Source of the DNA: Planctomycetota bacterium | GTDB lineage: Bacteria; Planctomycetota; Brocadiia; SM23-32; JAKLEA01 | NCBI GenBank assembly: GCA_022711755.1 | Contig: JAKLEA010000005.1 | Location: 1 to 64,000 of the forward strand | Direction of reading: 5' to 3' | Length of the DNA: 64,000 bases | In this document: one piece after another, positions 17,151 through 24,561 of the stretch | How positions within the stretch are numbered: the stretch's first letter is position 1 | Layout: every line of letters starts with the position of its first letter | Notes under the pieces: model-generated | What the model was told of the DNA's origin: nothing | What the model saw: the letters and a program-made list of their open reading frames with translations, nothing else | Database searches by the model: none | Made by a program: the position numbers and the translations under genes

Positions 17151-18701
17151 ATGTCCCAGGAAGAAGCCAGGAGCATTCAGAATAATCCCTCCGATGCGGA
17201 GATGGTTCAGAGAAACCTTCTGTTTCGCAGGATGGTCGTTATATCGCTAATGATCCTCGGTTATGCCTGCCTAGGATTATATTCCCGCGTGGTGCTTCGC
17301 AGCAGCGCGCTTTACACCCACGTCGCCTACATCCCGATTGTCCTTTCCTGCATGTGGTGGGGGAGGAAGGGAATTGCCGTCGCCCTCTTTCTCACCTTCA
17401 TGGCGATCATCTTCAACCTTATGGGCTACGGCACGACTGAGGAACTGGCTCGCGACAGCGCAAGGACCATGTTTTTCATCGCAGTGGCCTTCGTCGTCGG
17501 GACGCTCAGGGATCAGGTCAGGACCGGTCAGGACGCCCTTCGACTGTCCGAAGAGCGATACAGGGCGCTAATCGGCAGTTCGCGTTCCGGTTTCATTGTC
17601 TGTCGCGATGAGATAATACTTTTCATTAATCCCCGCATGTGCGAAATGCTCGGCATGAACGTCGAACAGGTCGTCGGCAAGTCCATCCAGGACCTGCTGC
17701 ACAGGGGAGACCGCAGGGACGTGTCGGAGTTCCTGTCGCTGACGAAAACGAGCGGGGCCGCCGGGCTGCACGGGGAATATCGCTTCATCGGCAGCGAAGG
17801 GAGGCCGGTCTGGGTGGACATGTCCTCCGCCCTCACCGAATTCGACGGGGGGCCGGCCATACTCCTGAATGCCTATGACATTTCCGACCGCAAGCGGGCA
17901 GAACAGAAGCAGAGACAGTTGCTGGACGTGGCCAGGAAGCAGGAGGCGCAACTCATCCACTCCACGCGGCTAGCCGAACTGGGCGAAATGGCCGCCAGCA
18001 TCGCGCATGAGTTGAACCAGCCGCTGACCGGCATCAGAAACTTCGCAAAGAACACCAGCTACATGCTGGACCACGACATCGGCAGCCGGGATGACGTGCG
18101 CAACAACCTTCGCCTCATTTCCGAGCAGGTTGACAGGGCGTCAAGAATTATCAACCAGATGAGACAACTCACACGACGAGGAGAAAGGGAATTCGTCGAG
18201 ATCGGGCTGAACTCGGTCATCCGGGACACCGTTGAATTCCTGATGCCCCAGATGCGTCTCTCAGGCGTGGAGGTGGTTCTTGAGCTTGACGAGAAGCTGC
18301 CCAACGTCATGGGCGATCGCCTCAGGATGGAGCAGGTGTTCCTGAACCTTCTGACGAACGCCCGTCAGGCCATGGAAGGCTCTTTGAAGCGGCATCTCTA
18401 TGTGAGAAGTTACGTTGATCCGGGGAGCGACTGCCCGATCGTGGCCGAGGTCGAGGACACAGGCAAAGGATTTGACCCGCGCGATACCCAGCGGCTTTTT
18501 ACCCCCTTCTACAGCACAAAGGCTTCCGGGCAGGGAACGGGTTTGGGTTTGTCCATTTCATACCGTATCATAAGGGACCATAACGGCAGGATTGACGCGA
18601 AGGGCGCTCCGGGACAAGGCGCGAAATTCATTGTCGCGCTCCCGTCCCTGGAGTCGGAAGATTCCCGAAAGGCAGCCGACGAAGATGTCCAGACAGACTG
18701 A
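17151..18701 (+). CDS. Membrane PAS sensor histidine kinase, partner of the adjacent NtrC-type regulator
   Basis: 516 residues. About four transmembrane helices (residues ~25-120), a PAS domain (~140-260: RYRALIGSSRSGFIVC ... DEIILFINPRM), then HisKA with the phospho-acceptor in IAHELNQPLTGIRNF and an HATPase with NLLTNARQAM, DTGKGF and GQGTGLGLS. This is the layout of NtrB/AtoS-like kinases. Its end overlaps the response regulator start by 17 bases, so the two form a cognate pair. It lies directly upstream of a sigma54 promoter and the hydrogenase genes, so it probably senses a signal for hydrogenase expression; the ligand cannot be read from sequence. No strong Shine-Dalgarno is visible. 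Confidence 0.9.
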   Translation: MSQEEARSIQNNPSDAEMVQRNLLFRRMVVISLMILGYACLGLYSRVVLRSSALYTHVAYIPIVLSCMWWGRKGIAVALFLTFMAIIFNLMGYGTTEELARDSARTMFFIAVAFVVGTLRDQVRTGQDALRLSEERYRALIGSSRSGFIVCRDEIILFINPRMCEMLGMNVEQVVGKSIQDLLHRGDRRDVSEFLSLTKTSGAAGLHGEYRFIGSEGRPVWVDMSSALTEFDGGPAILLNAYDISDRKRAEQKQRQLLDVARKQEAQLIHSTRLAELGEMAASIAHELNQPLTGIRNFAKNTSYMLDHDIGSRDDVRNNLRLISEQVDRASRIINQMRQLTRRGEREFVEIGLNSVIRDTVEFLMPQMRLSGVEVVLELDEKLPNVMGDRLRMEQVFLNLLTNARQAMEGSLKRHLYVRSYVDPGSDCPIVAEVEDTGKGFDPRDTQRLFTPFYSTKASGQGTGLGLSISYRIIRDHNGRIDAKGAPGQGAKFIVALPSLESEDSRKAADEDVQTD

Positions 18702-20088
18702 TCCGGACAAGGCGATCATCGCCGTTGTGGATGACGACGAGGCCACGCGCGTCTCCATCGGGCAGATGCTCCGACTGCGGGGTTATCGAGTCGAGCTTTT
18801 CGCGTCGGCGGAGAGCGCGCTGACCTGGCCTGCCTTGTCCGAAGCGGACTGCGTTATTTCGGATATCAAGATGCCGGGGATGGACGGCGAAGCCTTCCTT
18901 GCCGAGATACGCCGCCGGGGACTGCGCAATCCGGCGTTGATGGTGACGGGGCATGGAGATGTGGCAATGGCCGTGCGCTGCCTCAAGAATGGGGCCTATG
19001 ACTTTATCGAAAAGCCCTTCGATGACGACGTGCTTCTGGCCGGGGTGGGCAGGGCGGTGGAGAAGACGGCGCTGAGCCGGGAGGCCGAGGACCTGCGGCG
19101 CAAGGTCGGAGCGATCTCCGACCAGGAAAACGGACGATTCGGCATGGTTGGCGTAAGCAAAGCCATGCGTGATGTTTATGACCAGATTGAAGTCGCCGCC
19201 CGCTCCCGCGCCCCGGTTCTGATTTCGGGTGAGACGGGGGTGGGCAAGGAGCTTGTCGCAAGGGCGATCCATGACCAAAGCCCTCGCGCCGGGAAGGCGT
19301 TCGTGCCGGTCAACGCCGGCGCGCTTGCCGGAAGCGTTCTTGAGAGCGAGCTTTTCGGCCACAAGCGCGGCGCATTCACAGGCGCCGACAGCGACCGGGA
19401 CGGACGACTTGTCACCGCATCCGGCGGAACGCTCCTTCTTGACGAGGTTGAAAGCCTTTCAGTCAAGGCCCAGGTTCAGTTGCTCAGAGTGCTGGAAGAC
19501 GGGCTGGTCTACCCGGTGGGGCGGGACATTCCGATAGAGGTGGACGTGCGCATTCTTGCCACCACCAAGGAAGACCTGGAGGACAAAGTCAGATCGGGCG
19601 AGATGCGAAAGGATTTCTATCACAGGATCATGGTGTTGAACATCCAGACGCCTCCATTGAGGGAGCGCAGCGAGGATATCCCTCTGCTGGTTGCTCACTT
19701 TCTTCGATGTTCGGCGGAACGCAACGGCGTTCAGGTCCCCCATTTGACTGAAACCGAGCTTGGGGAGTTGCTGCGCTACAACTGGCCGGGAAACGTCCGG
19801 GAACTGAAGAATTCCATTGAGCGGATGGTCATAACGGCCCGGGACGGCGCAGCGGGGGCGTTCATCCAGGAGGGCGGAGACGATTCGGCACGGTTATTAT
19901 CTCTTCCGCCGGGGACCGGGCGACTGCGTTCCGAACTGGAGCGCACCGAGGGCACAGTCATCGCATCTGCCCTGAGGGAAAATAATGGGGAAGTAAGCTC
20001 CACCGCGTTGTCGCTGGGAATTTCACGAAGGGCTTTATACGAGCGGATGAAGAAGTACGGTCTCAGTAGGGACGATTATCGCGAATGA
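18685..20088 (+). CDS. Sigma54-dependent response regulator (NtrC family), candidate activator of the hydrogenase operon
   Basis: 467 residues from the ATG at 18685, which overlaps the kinase gene by 17 bases. Receiver domain (1-~120) with phospho-Asp in DCVISDIKMPGMDG and Lys in EKPF. AAA+ domain (~155-390) with Walker A GETGVGKE, the sigma54-contact loop GAFTGA (in GHKRGAFTGADS), Walker B LLLDEVE and the arginine-finger region; then a Fis-type helix-turn-helix (SSTALSLGISRRALYERMKK). The GAFTGA loop is intact, so it should activate sigma54 RNA polymerase. A canonical -24/-12 element lies about 210 bases downstream of its stop, making the hydrogenase operon the obvious target. Confidence 0.93.
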   Translation: MSRQTDPDKAIIAVVDDDEATRVSIGQMLRLRGYRVELFASAESALTWPALSEADCVISDIKMPGMDGEAFLAEIRRRGLRNPALMVTGHGDVAMAVRCLKNGAYDFIEKPFDDDVLLAGVGRAVEKTALSREAEDLRRKVGAISDQENGRFGMVGVSKAMRDVYDQIEVAARSRAPVLISGETGVGKELVARAIHDQSPRAGKAFVPVNAGALAGSVLESELFGHKRGAFTGADSDRDGRLVTASGGTLLLDEVESLSVKAQVQLLRVLEDGLVYPVGRDIPIEVDVRILATTKEDLEDKVRSGEMRKDFYHRIMVLNIQTPPLRERSEDIPLLVAHFLRCSAERNGVQVPHLTETELGELLRYNWPGNVRELKNSIERMVITARDGAAGAFIQEGGDDSARLLSLPPGTGRLRSELERTEGTVIASALRENNGEVSSTALSLGISRRALYERMKKYGLSRDDYRE

Positions 20089-20296
20089 TGCGCGTATCTC
20101 CGCCGCCCACGGGAGAGTTATGCACACAAGTCATATGCCACTCAAAAACAATATGATACGATAAGGCTTTAAGCTTTGAAGCAATATTGAGGCAAGGCGC
20201 AGCCCAACCTGTATGAGAGTGTCCCAATACCATTTCAGAATGTAACGCATTGCCGTACAGGAACTTATGTCAGACTCGTCCATAATCCGTTCATAC
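20089..20296. other. Intergenic region upstream of the hydrogenase promoter; possible activator site
   Basis: No gene. The segment is visibly richer in A and T than its surroundings. TCATAT (20131-20136) and ATATGA (20151-20156) form an inverted repeat centred about 155 bases upstream of the -24 element, the right distance for an NtrC-type enhancer site. The dyad is short, so this is only a candidate. Confidence 0.3.
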
Positions 20297-20312
20297 TGGC
20301 ACTACGCTTGCT
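20297..20312 (+). promoter_or_regulatory. Sigma54 (-24/-12) promoter of the hydrogenase operon
   Basis: TGGCACTACGCTTGCT matches the sigma54 consensus TGGCAC-N5-TTGCW exactly, with the GG and GC dinucleotides ten bases apart. It sits between an NtrC-type activator gene and the first accessory gene of the hydrogenase locus, 95 bases before that gene's ATG. The predicted transcript start is near 20323. Confidence 0.8.
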
Positions 20313-20323
20313 CTAAGGCAAGT

Positions 20324-20363
20324 CCTGAACATGCGCGTCAGGCGTTTCGTAAGCATGTTCAGG
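20324..20363 (+). promoter_or_regulatory. Stem-loop at the very 5' end of the hydrogenase mRNA
   Basis: CCTGAACATGC (20324-20334) pairs perfectly with GCATGTTCAGG (20353-20363) around an 18-base loop. It begins within a base or two of the predicted start of the sigma54 transcript, so the mRNA would open with an 11-bp hairpin. It could stabilise the mRNA, act as an operator in DNA form, or bind a protein. Downstream, GGAGG at 20399-20403 is the ribosome site of the first gene. Confidence 0.5.
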
Positions 20364-20406
20364 GCGTAATTCCGACGGGTCTTTTTTCAGGTTCGTCTGG
20401 AGGCAT

Positions 20407-21981
20407 ATGACGGCCGAGGTTGCAACCGGCAACTGTCCGATTGCGGGCGGCGACTTTGAGAACGCCGGATCGGCGACCGGCGAGCTTAAGCGAAAGCTGA
20501 AGCTCATCGGGGCAAGTCCGGACGCAGCCCGGCGGGCCGTCATAGCGGCATACGAAGCGGAACTGAACGTGGTCATTCACGCGACATCCGGAACCATGCA
20601 ATACGCGATTGACAACGACAAGGTTGACGTCCTTGTCTCGGACGTCGGGCCGGGCATTCCGGATATTGACCGCGCCATGCAGGAAGGGTTCTCGACCGCC
20701 TCGCCCAAGGCCAGGGAACTGGGTTTCGGAGCCGGAATGGGCCTGCCGAACATCCTCAAGAATACGGATGATTTCGAGATATCCTCCGAACCGGGCGTCG
20801 GCACCAAGGTCAGCTTCCGCGTGTTTCTTACTCCGCAAACGCCGGCCGAGGCTCGACATGCATCCGTACGCGTCATTGAGGAGCGCTGCAACGGCTGCCT
20901 GCGGTGCGTCACAGCCTGTCCGACCCATGCCCTGCGTGTTCGCGGCAACCAACCCCGCCTTCTTGAACATCTCTGCATTGATTGCGCGGAGGGCATGGCC
21001 GTATGTCCCCAGCGCGTTTTTGCGCTGCCTCACGGCGCCGCGGACGAACTGCCGCAGGAATGCGTACTTGTCGCCCCCTCCGCCTTGCTGGCCCAGTTTC
21101 CGGGGCGCGTCGGGGCAGAGAAACTCAGGAACGCCCTTCGGGACAAGGGGGTGCGCGACCTGATCGTGAGCGACGGTTACGAGGCCGCGCTGAGAAAGGC
21201 CGTGGCGCGATACGCCATGAGCGAGGCCCGGAATCTCCCGGTCATCGCGCCTTTCTGCCCTGCGGTGGTTAACCTGATCGAATTCAGATTTCCGTCATTG
21301 ATCGGTCATCTTGCGCCGTTCCTCTCGCCACTTGAAGCAGCCTTGATGGACACGAAGGGCCGGAGAAGCGTTTTTGCCGTCCTCTGTCCTTCGCAGGCCA
21401 CGGCGTTGCGGCGTCTGGGACTGCCGGCTGAAAACATGCTGACGCCAGCCGCCGTCTGCCAGGCCGCGCGCCCGTCCCTGAATGGGAGCGCGGCTTCAGC
21501 TCGCATGGAAAACCCGGCGGCCGGCAGCGACGCTCCCGGCAGGCTTGAAGTGAGCGGCATACGGCACGTCAAGTCTGTGCTGGAAAGCCTTGAAAACGGG
21601 CGGTTGAAGGATGTTTCCATACTGGAGCTATATTCCTGCGACCAGGGGTGTTTCGGATCGCCCCTGCTGTTTGTCAATCCTTTCGTCGCCAGATGCCGAT
21701 GGAGTCCGGAGCCTGAAACCGGCGGGCGCGCCGTGCCCGCATTCAGAAGGCAGAAGTCCTTCTCCCCGCGCCGGGGCGTCAGGCTGGACGACGACATGGC
21801 ACTGGCGATCGAGAAACTTGGCGGGATAGACCGGCTGGCGAAAAGCCTGCCCGGCAAGAACTGCGCCGCATGCGGCGCGCCGGACTGCGCCTCCTTTGCC
21901 GAGGACGTCGTTCTCGGCAGAGCGGTCCTGTCCGAATGCCCGCATCTGAAAGATACGGAGGTTCGCCGTGAAGCTAATTGA
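20407..21981 (+). CDS. Anti-sigma-type ATPase fused to ferredoxin, H-cluster-like and 4Fe-4S domains
   Basis: 524 residues. N-terminal HATPase (~20-145) of the RsbW/anti-sigma kind: N-box YEAELNVVIHA, G1 DVGPGI, G2 GAGMGLPNI. Then a ferredoxin pair: CNGCLRCVTACP is complete, but in CIDCAEGMAVCP the third ligand is Gly. Residues ~215-420 look like a divergent [FeFe]-hydrogenase large domain: Cys persists at the L1-like (APFCPAVVNLIEF), L2-like (VLCPSQ) and L3-like (SCDQGCFGSP) positions, while the Lys of the normal L2 is gone. A final Fe-S motif is CAACGAPDCASF. Probably a redox- or H2-responsive regulator, not a catalyst. First gene after the sigma54 promoter; GGAGG supports the start, with a short spacing of three bases. 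Confidence 0.85.
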   Translation: MTAEVATGNCPIAGGDFENAGSATGELKRKLKLIGASPDAARRAVIAAYEAELNVVIHATSGTMQYAIDNDKVDVLVSDVGPGIPDIDRAMQEGFSTASPKARELGFGAGMGLPNILKNTDDFEISSEPGVGTKVSFRVFLTPQTPAEARHASVRVIEERCNGCLRCVTACPTHALRVRGNQPRLLEHLCIDCAEGMAVCPQRVFALPHGAADELPQECVLVAPSALLAQFPGRVGAEKLRNALRDKGVRDLIVSDGYEAALRKAVARYAMSEARNLPVIAPFCPAVVNLIEFRFPSLIGHLAPFLSPLEAALMDTKGRRSVFAVLCPSQATALRRLGLPAENMLTPAAVCQAARPSLNGSAASARMENPAAGSDAPGRLEVSGIRHVKSVLESLENGRLKDVSILELYSCDQGCFGSPLLFVNPFVARCRWSPEPETGGRAVPAFRRQKSFSPRRGVRLDDDMALAIEKLGGIDRLAKSLPGKNCAACGAPDCASFAEDVVLGRAVLSECPHLKDTEVRREAN

Positions 21982-22321
21982 AATCGCCGAGAAACTACAG
22001 CTCAAGAACCTGACGCCGGAGATCAAGCCCGACCCCGTAACGGACGTTCAATGGGGTTACGCATCCGATCTTCTGAGCGACGTGCTTGCCGGCGCTTCCG
22101 CCGGAGCAGTCCTCGTGACCATACAGGTCCACATGAACGTCATTGCGGTCGCCGCAAATGTGGACCTTTCCGCAGTGGTGTTCGCCTCCGGCAGACGTCC
22201 GGACGAGACCGTCATAAAGCGGGCCGTCCAGGAGGGAATCCCCCTCTACGGCACGGAGGAGACGACCTTCGACGTCGCGGGAAAGCTCTACAAGCTCGGA
22301 CTGCGGGGACACCGCGCGTGA
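21968..22321 (+). CDS. DRTGG-domain protein of the hydrogenase accessory module
   Basis: 117 residues, GTG start with GGAGG seven bases upstream, overlapping the preceding gene by 14 bases. The sequence (DLLSDVLAGASAGAVLVTIQ ... NVIAVAANVDLSAVVFASG ... YGTEETTFDVAGKLYKLGL) matches the small stand-alone DRTGG proteins, whose domain also occurs in phosphotransacetylase and CBS proteins and is thought to be a regulatory ligand-binding fold. It has no enzymatic motif. In known anaerobe genomes, proteins like this sit with anti-sigma ATPase, PHP and NuoE/NuoF genes at hydrogenase loci, as here. Function unproven. Confidence 0.8.
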   Translation: MKLIEIAEKLQLKNLTPEIKPDPVTDVQWGYASDLLSDVLAGASAGAVLVTIQVHMNVIAVAANVDLSAVVFASGRRPDETVIKRAVQEGIPLYGTEETTFDVAGKLYKLGLRGHRA

Positions 22322-23064
22322 AGGTCTTCGCAGCAGACCTGCACGTTCACACGGCGCTGTCGCCGTGCGCGTCGGAAGAAATGACCCCGCCGGCGATTTG
22401 CCGGGCGGCGCTTGATGCGGGACTTGCGATGATAGGCGTGTGCGATCATAACTCGGCTGGAAACGTGGCGGCTGTCCAAGCAGCGGCTGCGATGCTCCCC
22501 GGCGAGGAACTTGCGGTGATAGCGGGCATCGAGATCACGACCGTCGAGGAGGTCCATGTGGCGGGTCTCTTCCCCGACGCCGCCGCAGCCTGCGGCGCGG
22601 CGCGGGAGGCACAGGAATCGCTTCCGGAGGTTGACGGCAGGGACTCCCGGTTCGGCGAACAAAGGCTGATGGATCCGGAAGGCGCGATCATAGGCGCTGA
22701 GCGCAAGGTCCTGCACATGGCCTGCGCCCTGGACCTGAACGCCTGCGTGGCTCTGATCAAGCGGTACGGCGGCCTGGCGATAGCGGCGCACATCAACCGT
22801 CCATCCTACAGCGTCATCAGCCAGCTTGGAGTCTTTCCGGCGGACGCCGGATTCGACGCGGTTGAATTCGCCCCGATGCCCTACGCGCCCGCCCTGGGAT
22901 TTGATCTCAAAGACCTTGGATTGCCCGTGCTGGAGTCGTCGGACGGGCATTACCTTTCGGACATAGGCTCGCGGTTCTGCGGTCTGGAGATGGCTGAACC
23001 GTCGTTCGAGGAATTGGTCCTTGCGATCCGCCGCTCGGGCGGCAGGAGAGTTCGCAATGCGTGA
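22318..23064 (+). CDS. PHP-domain phosphoesterase of the hydrogenase accessory module
   Basis: 248 residues from a GTG at 22318 that overlaps the DRTGG stop by four bases (GTGA), so translation is coupled. Metal-binding PHP motifs are seen in order: ADLHVHTALSPCA, CDHNS, GIEITT, AAHINRPS and SSDGHYLSDIG. The family hydrolyses phosphoesters (histidinol phosphate, nucleic acid ends, small phosphorylated metabolites); the substrate here is unknown. It is embedded between regulators of a hydrogenase operon, which argues for a signalling or maturation role rather than histidine synthesis. Confidence 0.85.
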   Translation: MKVFAADLHVHTALSPCASEEMTPPAICRAALDAGLAMIGVCDHNSAGNVAAVQAAAAMLPGEELAVIAGIEITTVEEVHVAGLFPDAAAACGAAREAQESLPEVDGRDSRFGEQRLMDPEGAIIGAERKVLHMACALDLNACVALIKRYGGLAIAAHINRPSYSVISQLGVFPADAGFDAVEFAPMPYAPALGFDLKDLGLPVLESSDGHYLSDIGSRFCGLEMAEPSFEELVLAIRRSGGRRVRNA

Positions 23065-23602
23065 CCTGTCGCTGCACATTCTTGACCTGATAGAGAATTC
23101 GGTCCGCGCCGGGGCTTCCACGGTTTTCGTGGCGATTGACGAGTCTCCGGCGGAAGGGACCTTGAAGGTGACGATTGAGGACAATGGTCCCGGATTGAGC
23201 GTGACGCCGGAGCAGGCGGCCGATCCCTTCTACACGACCAAGCCGGGCAAGAAGACAGGCCTGGGCCTGGGATTCTTCCGGGCCAGCGTGGAGGCGGCCG
23301 GCGGCGCTTTCATGCTGAGAAGGTCCCGTCTCGGCGGGTTGGCAGTCGAGGGCGTCATGCAGATCGGACACGTGGACAGGATACCGCTGGGAGACCTGGC
23401 GCTGACGATCTCATCGGTCGTCTGCACGAATCCCAAGCTGGACCTGAGGTGCAGGATCAGCGCAAACGGCAAGGAGCATAACATCGCCGTCTCAGAGGTG
23501 GCCGAGGAGTTTCCGGCCCCCGAAAGGGACGGCTTGGCGGTTGCAAGGTGCGTTTCACAAAGGATAAAGGCCGGGCTGGCCGACCTGAGCGTCAGCGAGT
23601 AG
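23057..23602 (+). CDS. HATPase (histidine-kinase-like ATP-binding) protein without a kinase dimerisation domain
   Basis: 181 residues from the ATG at 23057, overlapping the PHP gene by eight bases, with GGAGAG upstream. N-box HILDLIENSVRAGA, G1 EDNGPGL and G2 KKTGLGLGF identify a GHKL ATPase domain filling residues 1-~105. The remaining ~75 residues are unassigned. No HisKA, receiver or membrane segment is present, so it resembles stand-alone anti-sigma/anti-anti-sigma ATPases. Together with the 20407-21981 fusion it makes two GHKL ATPases in one operon. Its partner is unknown. Confidence 0.8.
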   Translation: MRDLSLHILDLIENSVRAGASTVFVAIDESPAEGTLKVTIEDNGPGLSVTPEQAADPFYTTKPGKKTGLGLGFFRASVEAAGGAFMLRRSRLGGLAVEGVMQIGHVDRIPLGDLALTISSVVCTNPKLDLRCRISANGKEHNIAVSEVAEEFPAPERDGLAVARCVSQRIKAGLADLSVSE

Positions 23603-23630
23603 CCGCGGCCCGTCAAGAGGGAGAAGCAAC

Positions 23631-24164
23631 ATGGTGGAAAAGTCGCAATGCTGTGCGTGCGCCGGCGAGGTGAGCGAAGAGGAACTGCTCGGCCGGCTTG
23701 ATGAAATCATCAAGGACTATCAGGCAAAACCCGGCGCGTTGATTCCGGTGCTGCAGATAGCCCAGGGAATCTTCGGCTACCTGCCGAAGAGCGCGCTCAA
23801 GAGGATCAGCCTCGGTTTGGACAAGCCTTACAGCGAGGTCGCGGGAGTGGTCGGCTTCTACTCCTTCTTCTCGACCATGCCGAGAGGCAAGCACCTTGTC
23901 AGGGTCTGCATGGGCACCGCCTGCTACGTCCGAGGCGGGAAGCTCGTGCTGGAGGCCCTCAAGGAAGAACTGGGCATAGACGTTGGAGAAACCACGCCGG
24001 ATCGGCTTTTCTCTCTTGAAATCGCCCGATGTTTCGGGGCGTGCGGCCTGGCGCCGACGATCATGATTGACGACGACGTTCACCAAAGGGTCAAACCGGC
24101 CAAGGTCGGGGCCGTCCTTGACAAATACCGGACGGAATCCGCCGACGCCGGCAAGGAGGGATGA
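23631..24164 (+). CDS. hydC: NuoE-like 2Fe-2S subunit of the bifurcating hydrogenase (HydC)
   Basis: 177 residues. After a short leader, the NuoE fold starts at LLGRLDEIIKDYQ and carries GFYSFFS; the 2Fe-2S ligands are in CMGTACYVRG and CFGACGLAP (four Cys). In HydABC complexes this subunit passes electrons between the flavin subunit and HydA. GGGAGAAG supports the start. It is the first structural gene and its stop overlaps the next ATG (ATGA). Confidence 0.92.
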   Translation: MVEKSQCCACAGEVSEEELLGRLDEIIKDYQAKPGALIPVLQIAQGIFGYLPKSALKRISLGLDKPYSEVAGVVGFYSFFSTMPRGKHLVRVCMGTACYVRGGKLVLEALKEELGIDVGETTPDRLFSLEIARCFGACGLAPTIMIDDDVHQRVKPAKVGAVLDKYRTESADAGKEG

Positions 24165-24538
24165 TGATGGACAATAAAATAAAAAGCCTTAAGGACCTGG
24201 AAGCCCTCAAGCGTAAAGCGCGCGGGGAAGTCAACCTGCGCAGCGACGAGGAGGGAAAGAAGGTGACGGTGCATCTGGGAACCTGCGGCATTGCCGCCGG
24301 AGCCAGGGACGTGCTGGCCTGCCTCATGGACGAACTGACCAAGACGCCACAGACCAAGGTCGTCCTGCGCCAGACCGGATGCGCCGGGCTGTGCGACCAG
24401 GAGCCGATGCTTACCTACTGCGATGAATCAGGAAAGCAGTTCGTCTACGGGAAGCTGGACAAGAACAAGGTCAAACGGATCATTCAGGAACATGTGCTCG
24501 GCGGCAAACCGGCTGCGGAGTACCTGGTCACAACCTGA
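24161..24538 (+). CDS. Small thioredoxin-like 2Fe-2S ferredoxin subunit (HydD-like)
   Basis: 125 residues if read from 24161; three ATG codons follow in a row and GGAGG at 24155-24159 best fits the third (24167). The core has HLGTCGIAAGARDVL and RQTGCAGLCDQEP, the thioredoxin-like 2Fe-2S fold. Only one Cys is seen in the first motif rather than the usual two, so the cluster may have unusual ligation or may use the Cys in VLACLMD. Such a small protein lies between NuoE- and NuoF-like genes in many bifurcating hydrogenase operons. Confidence 0.82.
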   Translation: MMMDNKIKSLKDLEALKRKARGEVNLRSDEEGKKVTVHLGTCGIAAGARDVLACLMDELTKTPQTKVVLRQTGCAGLCDQEPMLTYCDESGKQFVYGKLDKNKVKRIIQEHVLGGKPAAEYLVTT

Positions 24539-24561
24539 GGAAGATGGGAGAGGAATGACAA

